This document shows positions 55,511 through 64,000 of a stretch of DNA of 64,000 nt, one piece after another. Positions within the stretch are counted from its first letter, which is position 1. Every line of letters begins with the position of its first letter. Source of the DNA: Gammaproteobacteria bacterium (lineage in GTDB: Bacteria; Pseudomonadota; Gammaproteobacteria; HTCC5015); assembly GCA_026004975.1 (NCBI GenBank), contig BPKE01000002.1:496001-560000 (forward strand), in the 5' to 3' direction. Under the pieces are notes generated by a model. The model saw nothing but the letters and a program-made list of their open reading frames with translations, did not search any database and was not told where the DNA came from. Position numbers and translations under genes: made by a program.

Positions 55511-56353
55511 ATGACCACCTTGTTCGTCGAACATCTGACGGTTTTGGACTCGAGCCACCTGGACGCCGAGCGCGGCCTGGTCGGCGAGAGCTGGATCGTG
55601 GACGTGGAGCTCGACGCCCCGCTCGACGAAGACGGCATGGTGCTGGACTTCGGCGTCGCCAAGCCCGCCCTGAAGCAGGCTTTCGACGCGCTGGCCGACC
55701 ACCGCCTGATCGTGCCGCGCCGGGCGCCGGCGCTGCGCCGCTGCGAGTGCGATGAAGCGGGGCGATGGGCCCTGTCGTTCGAAAGCGACCGCGGCCCGAT
55801 CGACTACCAAGCCCCGGCCGAGGCCCTGTGCCTGCTCGACGCCGAGACGGTGAACGAGGCCGCTTTGCGCCAGCGGCTCGAGGCCGCCGCCCGGGCGGTC
55901 TTGCCGGGCCGCATCCGGGGCCTGCGGGTCGACTTGCGCCACGAGGCGATCGCCGGCGCCTGGTATCGTTACACCCACGGCCTGCGCCGCCACCGCGGCA
56001 ACTGCCAACGGCTCTGCCACGGCCACCGCTCGCGCCTGGAGATCCTGCGCGACGGAGAGCGCGATGAAACGCTGGAAGCGCAGTGGGCGCGACGCTGGCG
56101 AGACATCGTCCTGGTGACGCGCAGCGACCTCCTGGAGGCCGCCGGCGGGCGATGGCACGTCGGTTACACGGCCGCCCAGGGGCGCTTCGATCTGTGGCTG
56201 CCGGAGACCCACTGCGAGCTGCTCGAACACGAGACCACGGTCGAGCACATCGCCGAGCACATCGCCGACACCCTCAAACAGCAGGCGCCCGCGCGCCGCT
56301 TCGAGGTGCGCGCCTACGAGGGGCTGCACAAGGGCGCGATCGCGCGACGCTGA
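55511..56353 (+). CDS. 6-pyruvoyl-tetrahydropterin synthase / 6-carboxytetrahydropterin synthase family protein (apparent tandem T-fold)
   Basis: VEHLTVLDSSHLDAERGLVGESWIVDVELDAPLDEDGMVLDFGVAKPALKQAFDALADHRLIVP...RYTHGLRRHRGNCQRLCHGHRSRLEILRDG...HCELLEHETTVEHIAEHIADTL. Confidence 0.8.
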   Translation: MTTLFVEHLTVLDSSHLDAERGLVGESWIVDVELDAPLDEDGMVLDFGVAKPALKQAFDALADHRLIVPRRAPALRRCECDEAGRWALSFESDRGPIDYQAPAEALCLLDAETVNEAALRQRLEAAARAVLPGRIRGLRVDLRHEAIAGAWYRYTHGLRRHRGNCQRLCHGHRSRLEILRDGERDETLEAQWARRWRDIVLVTRSDLLEAAGGRWHVGYTAAQGRFDLWLPETHCELLEHETTVEHIAEHIADTLKQQAPARRFEVRAYEGLHKGAIARR

Positions 56354-56363
56354 GGTGCGCTCC

Positions 56364-59222
56364 TCAGCCGGTGTTGCGCATGCCCGTGGCGATGGCGTTG
56401 ATGCTACGCAGCAGCGGATCGAGCCAGCGTTGCCGTTCGGCTTCGGGCAGGGCCTCGTTGCGGAAGCGGCGCAGCAGGATCGGCTGCAACTGGTTGAGCG
56501 GATCCAGGTAAGGCTCACGGCGCGACAGCGACAGCGCCAGCTCCGGCGTCTCGGCGAGCAGATGGGGCAGGGCGGCCACCGTGAGCACGCGGTCCACCGT
56601 GAGCGCGTATTCCTCGGCGATGTCGCGCCAGATCCGTTCCGCCAGGTTTTTGTCCTGGCACAGCCCGGCGTAACTGCGCGCGATCTGCATGTCGGCCTTG
56701 AACAAGGACAACTGCGTGTTGCTGAGCAGGGCGCGGAAGAACGGCCATTCCCGGTACATGCTCTTGAGGGTTTCCAGGCGCCCGGGGTCGCTGCCGGCCC
56801 ACTCGGACAGCGCCGTGCCGATGCCGTACCAGGCCGGCAGGGTGTGACGCGACTGCGCCCAGCCGAACACCCAGGGAATGGCGCGCAGCGAGGTCTTGTC
56901 CCGCACCGTTTTCTTGCGGTGGCTGGGCCGCGAACCGATGTTGAGCAGGCCGATTTCGCTGACCGGCGTCGCCTCGTAGAAATAATCGTAGAAGCCGGGC
57001 GTGTGGTCGGTGAGCGCCCGGTACTTGCGTTCGCCGATGTCGGCGAGCGCCTGCATGATTTCGAGGAACGATTCGCGTTCCGGTTCCGGTTTCTTGATCA
57101 GGCAACGGCTGGCCTTGAGCAGGCCGGTGATGCCCATGGTCAGCTCGTAAACCGCCGTTTCCAGGTTGCTGTACTTGTTCGACAGCACCTCGCCCTGTTC
57201 GGTGAACTTGATCTCGCCGCGCACCGTGCCCGGCGGCTGGGCGAGGATCGCCTCGTGGGTCGGGCCGCCGCCGCGGCCGATGGTGCCCCCGCGGCCGTGG
57301 AACAAGCGCACGTGCACGCCGTGCCGGTCGGCCAGCGCGGTGATGCGCTTCTGGGCCTGGTAGAGGTTCCAGGCCGAGGCGAGGATGCCCCCGTCCTTGC
57401 AACTGTCGGAGTAGCCCAGCATGATCTCCTGGGTGTTGCCCGAGGCGGCGAGCAGGGCGCCGTACACCGGGTCCGCGAACAAGCGGCCCATGACCGGCTC
57501 GATGTGCTTGAGATCCTCGACGGTCTCGAACAGGGGCGAGATCGACAACTCGCTGTACCACTCGCCGTTCTCGCGCCGCCCGACCAGCCCGACCAGCCAG
57601 CCGAGAAACAACACGTTGAGCACGTCGCTGGCGTGATGCGTCATGGAGACGACGTAACAGCCGATGGCCTGCGGGCTGATCTCCCGACGCATGTCCGCAA
57701 TCATGCGCACCGTTTCGACGGTCTCACGGGTGCCCTCGGCAAGCTCGGCCAGGGACAGGGCGGGGGGTTGCGTGCCGAGCAGGCCGGTGATCAGCTCGAT
57801 GCGCGCCTCCTCGTCCAGCGCGGTGTAATCGACGCCGCGCAGGTGGCGCAGGATGTCGGCCACCGCCGCGGTGTGCACGGACGATTCCTGGCGCACGTCC
57901 AGCCGGGCCAGGTAGAAACCGCAGCCCTCGGCCAGGCGGATCAGGTCCTTGAGCTCGCCCTCGGCGACCTCCGCGTCCCCGTGGGCGCAGAGCGAATCTC
58001 GGATCAGATACAGGTCTTCGAGGAAAACCGTCTCGCTCGGATAGGCGTTCGCCTCGGCGGCCGCCAGGGCCGCCGGGCTCGGGTTTCCGGCCAGATGCAA
58101 ATCCAGGCGGCGCAGGTTGGCGGCCAGGCGCAGGCGGATCAGCAAAAGCTTGCGCCGGTAGGGCTCGTCGCCGTAGCGCAGCAGGGTGTTTTCGTCCTCG
58201 CTGCTGCGTTTGACTTCGGTCTCGTCCCGGGCCAAGGAGGCGAGAAAGGCTTCGGAAGGCGCGCACCACTTGATCGACTGCGTCAGCCGGTGTGCCAGAT
58301 CGTCCACGCGCCGCAGGTACTCGCGCAGGATCTCGCGCGATTGCAGACGCAAGGTGGTCGCGGTCGTTTCCGGCTTGACGTTCGGGTTGCCGTCACGGTC
58401 GCCGCCGATCCAGGAACCGAAACGGATGAAGCTCGGAACACGTACCACGCCCCGGCCGTAAAGCAGGTTCAAGTGCCGCTCGAGGTTGCGGTAGGCCTGG
58501 GGGATGGCCTTGAACAGGCTCTCCCGGAAGTAGTACAGGCCGTTTTCGACTTCATCGAGCACCTGCGGGCGCCGGCTGCGGACCTCGTCCGTTTTGAACA
58601 GCACTTGCACTTCGCGCCGAAGCTGCGCGATCACCTCGTCGCGCTGCACCCGGCTCAGGCGGGTCGCGTCGAGCTGCTCGCTGAGCACGAACAGGCGGCG
58701 CAAAGCCTCGAGGATCGTGCGCCGCTTGGCCTCGGTGGGGTGGGCGGTGATCACCGGCATGTACATCAGCCGGTCGAACAAGGTTTGCAGTTGCCTGGCT
58801 TTGACGCCTTCTTCGCGCAACTCCTTGAGCACCCGTCCGAAAGATCCGACCCAAGTGGGCCCGTGGCGCGCCAGCTCCAGGCGCCGCAGGCGGTGCTGGT
58901 AGGCTTCTTCGGCGACGTTGACCAGGTTGAAATAGTTGCCGAAGGCGCGGATCACGTGCACCGCCGTTTCCGGGTCCAGGCTCTCGGCGAAGGCCAGCAG
59001 CCGCCGGCGCTTCCAGGCCGATTCCTGTTTGCGCAGGCTGATGTGGCCCTTGCGCAGCGTTTCCACCGCGTTGAACACCGCCTTGCCGGCGTGTTCCCGC
59101 AGCACCTGGCCGAGAATGTCGCCGAACAGGCGCACGCGGGCACGCAGGCGTTTGTCCCGCAACGTCAGGGGCGGGGGTTGCTTGTATCCAGGCGGAAGCG
59201 GCGGCAGAGAGTCGCTGGTCAT
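56364..59222 (-). CDS. ppc: Phosphoenolpyruvate carboxylase
   Basis: VITAHPTEAKRRTILEALRRL; FIRFGSWIGGDRDGNPNVKPETT; LGYSDSCKDGGILASAWNLYQAQKRI; LFHGRGGTIGRGGGPTHEAILAQPPGTVRGEIKFTEQGEVLSNKY; C-terminal MRNTG. Confidence 0.98.
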   Translation of the reverse strand: MTSDSLPPLPPGYKQPPPLTLRDKRLRARVRLFGDILGQVLREHAGKAVFNAVETLRKGHISLRKQESAWKRRRLLAFAESLDPETAVHVIRAFGNYFNLVNVAEEAYQHRLRRLELARHGPTWVGSFGRVLKELREEGVKARQLQTLFDRLMYMPVITAHPTEAKRRTILEALRRLFVLSEQLDATRLSRVQRDEVIAQLRREVQVLFKTDEVRSRRPQVLDEVENGLYYFRESLFKAIPQAYRNLERHLNLLYGRGVVRVPSFIRFGSWIGGDRDGNPNVKPETTATTLRLQSREILREYLRRVDDLAHRLTQSIKWCAPSEAFLASLARDETEVKRSSEDENTLLRYGDEPYRRKLLLIRLRLAANLRRLDLHLAGNPSPAALAAAEANAYPSETVFLEDLYLIRDSLCAHGDAEVAEGELKDLIRLAEGCGFYLARLDVRQESSVHTAAVADILRHLRGVDYTALDEEARIELITGLLGTQPPALSLAELAEGTRETVETVRMIADMRREISPQAIGCYVVSMTHHASDVLNVLFLGWLVGLVGRRENGEWYSELSISPLFETVEDLKHIEPVMGRLFADPVYGALLAASGNTQEIMLGYSDSCKDGGILASAWNLYQAQKRITALADRHGVHVRLFHGRGGTIGRGGGPTHEAILAQPPGTVRGEIKFTEQGEVLSNKYSNLETAVYELTMGITGLLKASRCLIKKPEPERESFLEIMQALADIGERKYRALTDHTPGFYDYFYEATPVSEIGLLNIGSRPSHRKKTVRDKTSLRAIPWVFGWAQSRHTLPAWYGIGTALSEWAGSDPGRLETLKSMYREWPFFRALLSNTQLSLFKADMQIARSYAGLCQDKNLAERIWRDIAEEYALTVDRVLTVAALPHLLAETPELALSLSRREPYLDPLNQLQPILLRRFRNEALPEAERQRWLDPLLRSINAIATGMRNTG

Positions 59223-59376
59223 GGACGATCCGGGGTGGCTGGGCCCGAGGGGGCGCCATTATACCCGAGTCGCCCCCGGCTCGGCGGGGGCTTGTAAAGC
59301 CCCCCGGCCGCACCCACATATTTGCCCGCGGCGGGGCCGCGCATTCTCGATACGATGACAGCAACGGAGGTGGGGC

Positions 59377-59835
59377 ATGAAAATCTGGGTTCTGGTCGCC
59401 GACGGTCACCGCGCGCGGTTCTTCGAAACCGACAAACCGCGCGGCGCGCTCAAGGAATTCGACGATGCGCTCGAACCGCGTGCCGTCCTGCCGGAGAACC
59501 GCCTGGATCGCGACGAGCCGGGCCAGAGCTTCGACCGCAAGGGCCAGGGGCGCCACGTGGTCGAGCCGAAAACCGACCCGAAGAAGGCCGTGAAGGATGC
59601 GTTTGCGCGCGAACTCGCCGAGCGCCTGGAAAAAGCCCACGCCACGGGCCGTTTCGACAAGCTGGTTCTGGTGTGCCCGCCGCCGTTTCTCGGCCTGCTG
59701 CGCGCCCACCTGAGCGAGACCGTCAAGCGGGTCGTCAGCCTGGAGGTCGACAAGGATCTGACCACCTTGAACGCCCAAGACCTGCGGGCGCACCTGCCCG
59801 ACAAACTGGCGCCCGCCGTCGAGCCCGCCCAATGA
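59377..59835 (+). CDS. Host-attachment-protein family (baeRF-like)
   Basis: MKIWVLVADGHRARFFETDKPRGALKEFDDALEPRA...AFARELAERLEKAHATGRFDKLVLVCPPPFLGLLRAHLSETVKRVVSLEVDKDLT. Confidence 0.85.
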   Translation: MKIWVLVADGHRARFFETDKPRGALKEFDDALEPRAVLPENRLDRDEPGQSFDRKGQGRHVVEPKTDPKKAVKDAFARELAERLEKAHATGRFDKLVLVCPPPFLGLLRAHLSETVKRVVSLEVDKDLTTLNAQDLRAHLPDKLAPAVEPAQ

Positions 59836-59877
59836 GGGCGGGCCGACCGCCACCGGGCGAGAGATGACTTCAACTTG

Positions 59878-60498
59878 TCAAACCAACCTTTTGTTTTCAA
59901 ATGATTTTCTGATCCAGTCGTCCAGCGACACCCAGCGCCCGCCGCCGGTGAAAAACAAGGACAGCAGCATCAGGAAATACGTCGCGGCGAATTCCACGCC
60001 GTTCTTGAGCACGGTGAAGCGGCCGGCTTCGGTCAGCCAGGCGTAATCGCCGTGGGCCTTCAGGATGCGCCGCGCGGCGGCCAGTCTTTCCTGCGCGGCT
60101 TCGATCAGGTCCGGGCGCCATTCCCAGGGCACCGTCAGGGTGCTTTCGGGCAAGGCGTGCCAGCCGTAACGCCAGTGCGCCGTGACCGCCGCAACCGCCA
60201 TCACCGCCATCAGCGGCACGGCCACCACCCGCACGCCCAGGCCGAGCAGCAAGGCGAGGCCGCCGACGAACTCCGTGCCGCCGGCCAGCACGGCCATCAG
60301 CGCGGGCATCGGCAAACCGAGATGCTGGCCGAACCACGACGCCGTGGCCTCCAGGTGCTGCAATTTGTTCCAACCCGCGAGGATGAAAATCGGCGCCAGG
60401 TAGACCCGGAACAGCAAGGGCGCGAGAAAATCGGCCGCGCGGGTCGCATCCAGGATCTGGATGAACCGGGCGGCAACAGAACGGCGTTCGTCCAACAT
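59878..60498 (-). CDS. DoxX family membrane protein
   Basis: DFLAPLLFRVYLAPIFILAGWNKLQHLEATASWFGQHLGLPMPALMAVLAGGTEFVGGLALLLGLGVRVVAVPLMAVMAVAAVTAHWRYGW. Confidence 0.88.
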   Translation of the reverse strand: MLDERRSVAARFIQILDATRAADFLAPLLFRVYLAPIFILAGWNKLQHLEATASWFGQHLGLPMPALMAVLAGGTEFVGGLALLLGLGVRVVAVPLMAVMAVAAVTAHWRYGWHALPESTLTVPWEWRPDLIEAAQERLAAARRILKAHGDYAWLTEAGRFTVLKNGVEFAATYFLMLLSLFFTGGGRWVSLDDWIRKSFENKRLV

Positions 60499-60730
60499 CG
60501 CGTCGTCTCCTCGAATCGCAGGAATCTGGCGGGGATGGCGCGGTTTTCACGCGAAAACGTGCGCATCCCCATGGTCGGCGCCGAAAGGCCGACCATTACA
60601 ACCGTTCCGTAGGCCGGCCGGATGGGCGCTGCGGGTCCAGCGCAAGACCGGTGCGTGAGAGCAGGCCGGAGTCAGGCGAAGCTTGCGGACGGTCCGTGTC
60701 GGGGCGGCGGCCGGCCGAGCCATTATTTGA

Positions 60731-60746
60731 CATAATATACATTATG
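60731..60746. promoter_or_regulatory. Inverted repeat CATAAT-ATAC-ATTATG, candidate operator
   Basis: Perfect 6-bp arms with a 4-bp spacer, AT-rich, in the divergent region between the DoxX gene and the cupredoxin/CCP operon. Confidence 0.4.
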
Positions 60747-61100
60747 CGTACAGATAGATGCGGCCCGTGCCGGACCGCCCCCGGCAAGGATCGCGGCGTC
60801 TTGTCGCCCCGCCGGCATCGCGATCGAGGCGTCGCGATCAGAATTTCAACGGCCATGGATGCCGCCGGCCGCGGCCGTCGGCCGCCGTGGGCCTTGGCCC
60901 CGAGGCCTGTCCGCAAAGGCCGAGGCGGAACGGCGGTGGGCGCCGCGCGCCGAGTCCCGATCCGCGCCGCCTCAATGTGTGCAGACGGCGGCCGATAAGC
61001 CCGGGGCGTGATGCCGGCCGGGCCGTCGGGATCGATCGGACCGCCGCCGAGGGATGCCCACGCCGCCGCCCACGACGGCGGCTTGCACGGAGGACTTCGC

Positions 61101-61424
61101 ATGTTCGAGCCGATTCTGCGCCTCGCCCCGTTTCTCGCGGCGCTGCCGGGGCTCGCCGCCCACGCCGCCGACCACCAGGTGCGCCAGCACGACAAACGCT
61201 TCGAACCGCCGCAGCTCAGGGCGAAAGTCGGCGACGTGGTGCATTTTCTCAACGACGACCCGTTCTATCACAATATTTACAGCCTGTCGGAAACCCAGCC
61301 CTTCGACCTGGGCTCGTACCCGCAAGGGGAGTCGCGCCCACTCAAGCTCGAGCGCCCCGGTGTGATCGAGGTCGAGTGCGCCCTGCACCCGCGCATGCGC
61401 ATGACCATCGTGGTCGAGGAGTGA
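61101..61424 (+). CDS. Secreted cupredoxin-like protein
   Basis: Signal peptide; HDKRFEPPQLRAKVGDVVHFLNDDPFYHNIYSLSE...VECALHPRMRMTIVV (H..C..H..M copper ligands). Confidence 0.85.
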   Translation: MFEPILRLAPFLAALPGLAAHAADHQVRQHDKRFEPPQLRAKVGDVVHFLNDDPFYHNIYSLSETQPFDLGSYPQGESRPLKLERPGVIEVECALHPRMRMTIVVEE

Positions 61425-61428
61425 ATCC

Positions 61429-62427
61429 ATGTCCCCCCGCATCCTCCCGGCCATCACCCTCGTGGCCAGCGTCGCCTTTGCCGAGAGCGGGCCACCCCCG
61501 TGGAGCGAACGCTACGACCTGCCGCCCCCGATGCCGATCCCGGAGGGCAACGAGCCGACGCCGGCCCGCATCGAACTCGGCCGCGCCCTGTTCTTGTTCT
61601 TCGATCCACGGCTGTCGGGGCCGGACTGGATCAGTTGCGCGAGCTGTCACAACCCGGCCCTGGGCTGGAGCGACGGGCTGCCGGTGGCGTTCGGCACACG
61701 GCCGGGTGAGCCCCCTCGGGCCACCCCGACGCTGTTCAACGTGGGCTACGCGACCGTATTGATGTGGGACGGGCGCCGCCGCGACCTGGAACACGAGGCG
61801 TTGACTTCACGCAACTTCGAGGTGGCCGACGTCGTCCGGCGCGTGGCCGCCATCGAAGGGTACGCGCCCCTGTTCGAGGCGGCCTACCCGGGTGAAGGCA
61901 TCACCAGGCAGACCATCGCCAAGGCGATCGCCGCCTTCGAACGCAGCATCGTCTCGCACGACACGCCCTTCGATCGCTGGCAGCGCGGCGAGGCCGACGC
62001 GGTGAGCGCCGCAGCCAAACGCGGGTTCGCCCTCTTCCGCGGCAAGGCAAACTGCGACGCCTGCCATCACGGCTACAACTTCACCGACGACGGCTTCCAT
62101 AACATCGGCCTGATCACGCCCGAGAGATTTCCGCAAGATCCCGGCCGTGGGAAATGGGTTCCGATCGCGAGCCAGGCCGGCGCTTTCCGGACCCCGACCC
62201 TGCGTGAGATCGGCCGGACGGCACCCTATATGCACAACGGCATCTACGCGACGCTCGAGGAAGTCGTCGAACACTACGATCGCGGCGGCGACGTCCATCC
62301 GCCGCGGCACCCGAACATCCGTCCTCTCGGCCTGACCGATCGGGAAAAGGCCGATCTGCTCGCCTTCCTGCACAGCCTGACGACGCCCGACCACGAACCG
62401 TTTTCCTTGCCGAACTTGCCACGTTGA
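61429..62427 (+). CDS. Di-heme cytochrome c peroxidase / MauG family protein
   Basis: PARIELGRALFLFFDPRLSGPDWISCASCHNPALGWSDGLPVAFG...FRGKANCDACHHGYNFTDDGFHNIGL...FRTPTLREIGRTAPYMHNGIYATLEEVVEHYDRGG. Confidence 0.94.
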   Translation: MSPRILPAITLVASVAFAESGPPPWSERYDLPPPMPIPEGNEPTPARIELGRALFLFFDPRLSGPDWISCASCHNPALGWSDGLPVAFGTRPGEPPRATPTLFNVGYATVLMWDGRRRDLEHEALTSRNFEVADVVRRVAAIEGYAPLFEAAYPGEGITRQTIAKAIAAFERSIVSHDTPFDRWQRGEADAVSAAAKRGFALFRGKANCDACHHGYNFTDDGFHNIGLITPERFPQDPGRGKWVPIASQAGAFRTPTLREIGRTAPYMHNGIYATLEEVVEHYDRGGDVHPPRHPNIRPLGLTDREKADLLAFLHSLTTPDHEPFSLPNLPR

Positions 62428-63140
62428 CGCGCATGCGCAGGACATGGGTCATCCTGGGTCTTTTCCCCTTTTTCGCCGCGGCCGCGCAGACCGCTGCCCC
62501 GCCCTCGCCCGTGCTGCGGGGCGCGCAGATTTATCTCGAGCGCTGCGCCTTGTGCCACGGCAACTACGGACTGGGCGAGGGCATGCTCGCGGTACGGGTG
62601 CCCGACTATCCGGACACCCGCCTGGTGCACGACGAGGACGGTTATGCGACACCTCCGGATCGGATCGAGGAGATCATCCGGCGTGGCGGCATGCTTCCGG
62701 ACGTCGATGCGCGGATGCCGCCCTTCGAATACGAACTCGGCACCGCCGAGCTCGAAGCGATCACCCACTTCGTGGTGCTCTTGCAGGTCAACCGCAAGCG
62801 CGCCTATGATCGTCTCAACCGCGCCGCCGCTGCGTTGCCCGCCGACCTGCAACAGGGCCGGCGGGTGTTCGAGACACGTTGCGCGGCCTGTCATGGCCGC
62901 GAGGGCCGTGGCGACGGCCCGCGGGCGTTCTTGTTCCGGGATGCCCCGCCGGCGGACCTGACCGCCAGCCGCCTCGACCGCGACGCCGTGCTTTCGATCG
63001 TCCGGGAAGGCGGGGCCGTGGTGGGGCGCTCGCCGCACATGCCGGCCTGGAAGACCGAGCTGACCGATTTCGAACTGCGCTCCGTCGTCGACTGGGTGAT
63101 GACACGGCGACAACGAACCGAAGGAGGCAGAGATGGCTGA
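62424..63140 (+). CDS. Diheme c-type cytochrome
   Basis: Signal peptide; two CxxCH motifs ([30 protein letters not shown]). Confidence 0.9.
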   Translation: MTRMRRTWVILGLFPFFAAAAQTAAPPSPVLRGAQIYLERCALCHGNYGLGEGMLAVRVPDYPDTRLVHDEDGYATPPDRIEEIIRRGGMLPDVDARMPPFEYELGTAELEAITHFVVLLQVNRKRAYDRLNRAAAALPADLQQGRRVFETRCAACHGREGRGDGPRAFLFRDAPPADLTASRLDRDAVLSIVREGGAVVGRSPHMPAWKTELTDFELRSVVDWVMTRRQRTEGGRDG

Positions 63141-64000
63141 AACGTCCCTGCAACGCCGTGCGCCGCGCAACCCACCGGCCGGTGAAACCAAGGTGCGGCT
63201 TTCTCCCGAGGCGCTCATCGAGCGCTTCCGTGAACTGCATCGTCTGAGCCTGCACGCACAAGAGCGCGCGCCCGACCAGTTGTTCGACGACTACCTCGCC
63301 TCCGGCTTGCGGCTGCTCGGCCTCGAGTTCGCCTTGCTGAGCCGGATCCAGGGCCGCCATTATTCCATCGTCGCCGCCAAAGCCAGGGACGGCGAGTCGC
63401 CATTGACGCCCGGCGATACGTTCCCGCTGTCGGAAACGTATTGCAGCCTCGTCGTGGCCACCGGCAAAACCGTGGCCATCGACGCCGTCGGCGCATCGCC
63501 CGAGCTTAGCGGACATCCGGCGTACGAACGCTGGCAACTCGAAGCCTACATCGCCGCACCGATCTGGGTCGGCGGGACCCTTTGGGGTACGCTCAACTTC
63601 ACCGCCGCCGCGCCCTATCCCCGCCCCTTCCACAGCGAAGACACCGAGCTCCTCGAGCTCATGGCCCAGAGCTTGGCCCACGTGATCGAACGCGACCTCA
63701 TCGAGCGGCGGCGCACCCAGGATCTTCAGAAGCTGCACGAGACCACCGAGCTGTTCGAGAACGCCTTCCACTACGCACCGATCGGCATCGCCCTGGTGGC
63801 ACCGGACGGGCGCTGGTTGCGCGTGAATCCGGCGCTCTGCCAGATCGTCGGCTACACCGAGCAGGAGCTGCTCGTCCATCGACTTCCAGACCATCACCCA
63901 CCCCGACGACCTGGACACGGACCTGGCCCTGGTCCAGGAGATGCTGGAGGGCAAACGCAACACCTACCAAATGGAGAAACGTTATTTCCACAAGGACGGC
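63134..64000 (+). CDS. GAF-PAS sensory protein (truncated at the window edge; frameshift near 63879)
   Basis: [30 protein letters not shown]...[24 protein letters not shown]...[64 protein letters not shown], then +1 frame [23 protein letters not shown]. Confidence 0.85.

Noticed and set aside
56355-59297. 980-aa plus-strand ORF spanning ppc
   Set aside because: Antisense GC-shadow of an unambiguous PEP carboxylase; the translation is low-complexity and rich in G/A/R/Q with no motif.
60651-60998. 115-aa ORF upstream of the cupredoxin gene
   Set aside because: Low-complexity Arg/Pro/Gly composition; spans the AT-rich palindrome; no homology signal recognised.

Overview
This is a high-GC proteobacterial chromosome segment, probably gammaproteobacterial: the gene order uvrY-uvrC-pgsA-tRNA-Gly-tRNA-Cys-tRNA-Leu matches the one I know from E. 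coli. From left to right it holds: mfd (partial, minus strand); a cardiolipin synthase; an imuA-imuB-dnaE2 mutasome cassette; modABC; glyA-nrdR-ribD-(HslV/BPH-like peptidase)-ribE-ribBA-ribH-nusB-thiL-pgpA; a DUF374 acyltransferase, PPTase, GATase and maf group; yceD-rpmF-plsX-fabH; and uvrY-uvrC-pgsA followed by three tRNAs. Next to the tRNAs is a four-gene defence-like island on the minus strand (29909-40982). It encodes an SNF2-type helicase with a DUF3883 tail, an AT-richer gene with a PD-(D/E)xK-like motif, a DUF1156 DNA methyltransferase, and a Swt1-HEPN/DUF499 P-loop ATPase. After the island come acs, a histone-deacetylase-family gene, a cbb3 oxidase locus (ccoNOQP, ccoG, ccoH, ccoI, ccoS, TauE/SafE-like), fixL/fixJ-like genes with a degenerate receiver, a tandem 6-PTPS-like gene, ppc, a cupredoxin/cytochrome peroxidase/cytochrome c cluster, and a truncated GAF-PAS gene. 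The strongest candidate for an undescribed system is the island, especially its putative nuclease and the HEPN RNase motif on the ATPase. Several conserved genes (dnaE2, glyA, acs, the helicase, ccoN, ccoP) carry many 1-2 nt indels. Because glyA and ccoN are among them, I read most of these as sequence errors rather than biology. No database search was run; all family calls come from reading motifs.
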